Source of the DNA: Burkholderiaceae bacterium
GTDB taxonomy: Bacteria; Pseudomonadota; Gammaproteobacteria; Burkholderiales; Burkholderiaceae
Assembly (NCBI GenBank): GCA_017998575.1
Contig: JAGOCV010000013.1
Coordinates: 1 to 23,928, forward strand
Direction: 5' to 3'
Length of the DNA: 23,928 nt
The notes under the pieces are model-generated. The model saw nothing but the letters and a program-made list of their open reading frames with translations. It had not been told where the DNA came from and searched no databases. Numbering within the stretch: position 1 is the first letter of the stretch; each line of letters opens with the position of its first letter. The position numbers and the translations under genes were made by a program. Shown one piece after another: positions 23,643 through 23,928 of this stretch.

Positions 23643-23928
23643 ATGCCCCTCTCCCAGGACAGCCTCGATCAGCTCTTCCTCAAGGCCCGCACCGCCAACG
23701 GCTTCATCGACAAGCCCGTGCCCGATGCGCTGCTGCGCGAGGTGTACGAGCTGGCCCGCTTCGGCCCCACCTCGATGAACACGCAGCCCACGCGCTACGT
23801 CTTCCTGAAGACGCCCGAATCGCGCGCACGGCTGCTGCCCGCGCTCTCGCCGGGCAACCTCGACAAGACGCGCGCCGCGCCCGTCACCGTGATCGTGGCC
23901 ACCGACACCAGGTTCCACGAATTCATGC
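23643..23928 (+). CDS. Nitroreductase-family protein, RutE/malonic semialdehyde reductase-like (3' end outside window)
   Basis: The first 95 codons of an FMN-dependent reductase. LFLKARTANGFIDKPVPDALLREVYELARFGPTSMNTQPTRYVFLKTPESRARLLPALSPGNLDKTRAAPVTVIVATD matches my memory of E. coli RutE along its whole length, including GPTSxNxxPxR (FMN contact) and PALSxGNLxKTxxAPVT. RutE reduces malonic semialdehyde or related aldehydes; in this setting it may act on a ring-cleavage product or a related enone. It lies 22 bases after the IclR stop and may be in the same operon. No other rut gene is seen, so the name is not assigned. Confidence 0.85.
   Translation, partial: MPLSQDSLDQLFLKARTANGFIDKPVPDALLREVYELARFGPTSMNTQPTRYVFLKTPESRARLLPALSPGNLDKTRAAPVTVIVATDTRFHEFM

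Noticed and set aside
1..23928. Search for CRISPR arrays, tRNA genes, insertion sequences and attachment sites
   Set aside because: No regularly spaced direct repeats, no tRNA-like cloverleaf and no transposase or integrase gene were seen; a covariance-model scan was not possible by eye.

Overview
The window reads as chromosomal DNA from a high-GC betaproteobacterium, most likely of the Comamonadaceae (Acidovorax/Hydrogenophaga/Variovorax type). Grounds are the strong GC bias at third codon positions, a Bug-type solute-binding protein without its own membrane genes, several Liv-type ABC genes, CreBC, and a dispersed GC-rich repeat of a kind I associate with that family (recollection, not checked). 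Coding density is very high and no gene-free stretch exceeds 250 bases. Both edges cut genes: a CzcB-like adaptor on the left and a RutE-like nitroreductase on the right. I saw no rRNA, tRNA, CRISPR array, transposase or integrase.

Region 1 (1-7257) is metal homeostasis. A CzcB/CzcA-type RND pair reads rightward and meets the leftward copper ATPase copA tail to tail, with a 116-base overlap. copA and the rightward copZ-cueR pair diverge from a 31-bp-spaced pair of CueR-type operators. The copA start falls where transcription should begin, so its mRNA is probably leaderless. Two copies of a dispersed repeat are read as protein here: one adds about 37 residues to the CopA P-domain, the other forms the N-terminal extension of CueR.

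Region 2 (7273-8408) is a lower-GC insert holding a VapBC45-like toxin-antitoxin pair. Region 3 (8464-15858) has a divergent AraC-type regulator and a livKHMGF-aldehyde dehydrogenase operon ended by a clear intrinsic terminator. It looks like an uptake and oxidation unit for an aromatic aldehyde or a related compound.

Region 4 (15906-17820) is the most interesting part. It is a compact, lower-GC, four-gene operon: a cysteine-rich PAAR protein with an extra C-terminal domain, a small alpha/beta-hydrolase with a GYSYG nucleophile elbow, and two tandemly duplicated small membrane proteins. I read it as an orphan type VI secretion lipase-like effector module with a duplicated immunity gene.

Region 5 (17889-20241) encodes the CreBC two-component system, with a third repeat copy between the genes. 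Region 6 (20275-23928) is a catabolic cluster. An FAA-hydrolase gene and a Bug solute-binding gene read leftward; a VOC (extradiol-dioxygenase-like) gene, an IclR regulator and a RutE-like reductase read rightward. The two arms diverge from a promoter region built around a 19-bp perfect palindrome, probably the IclR operator.
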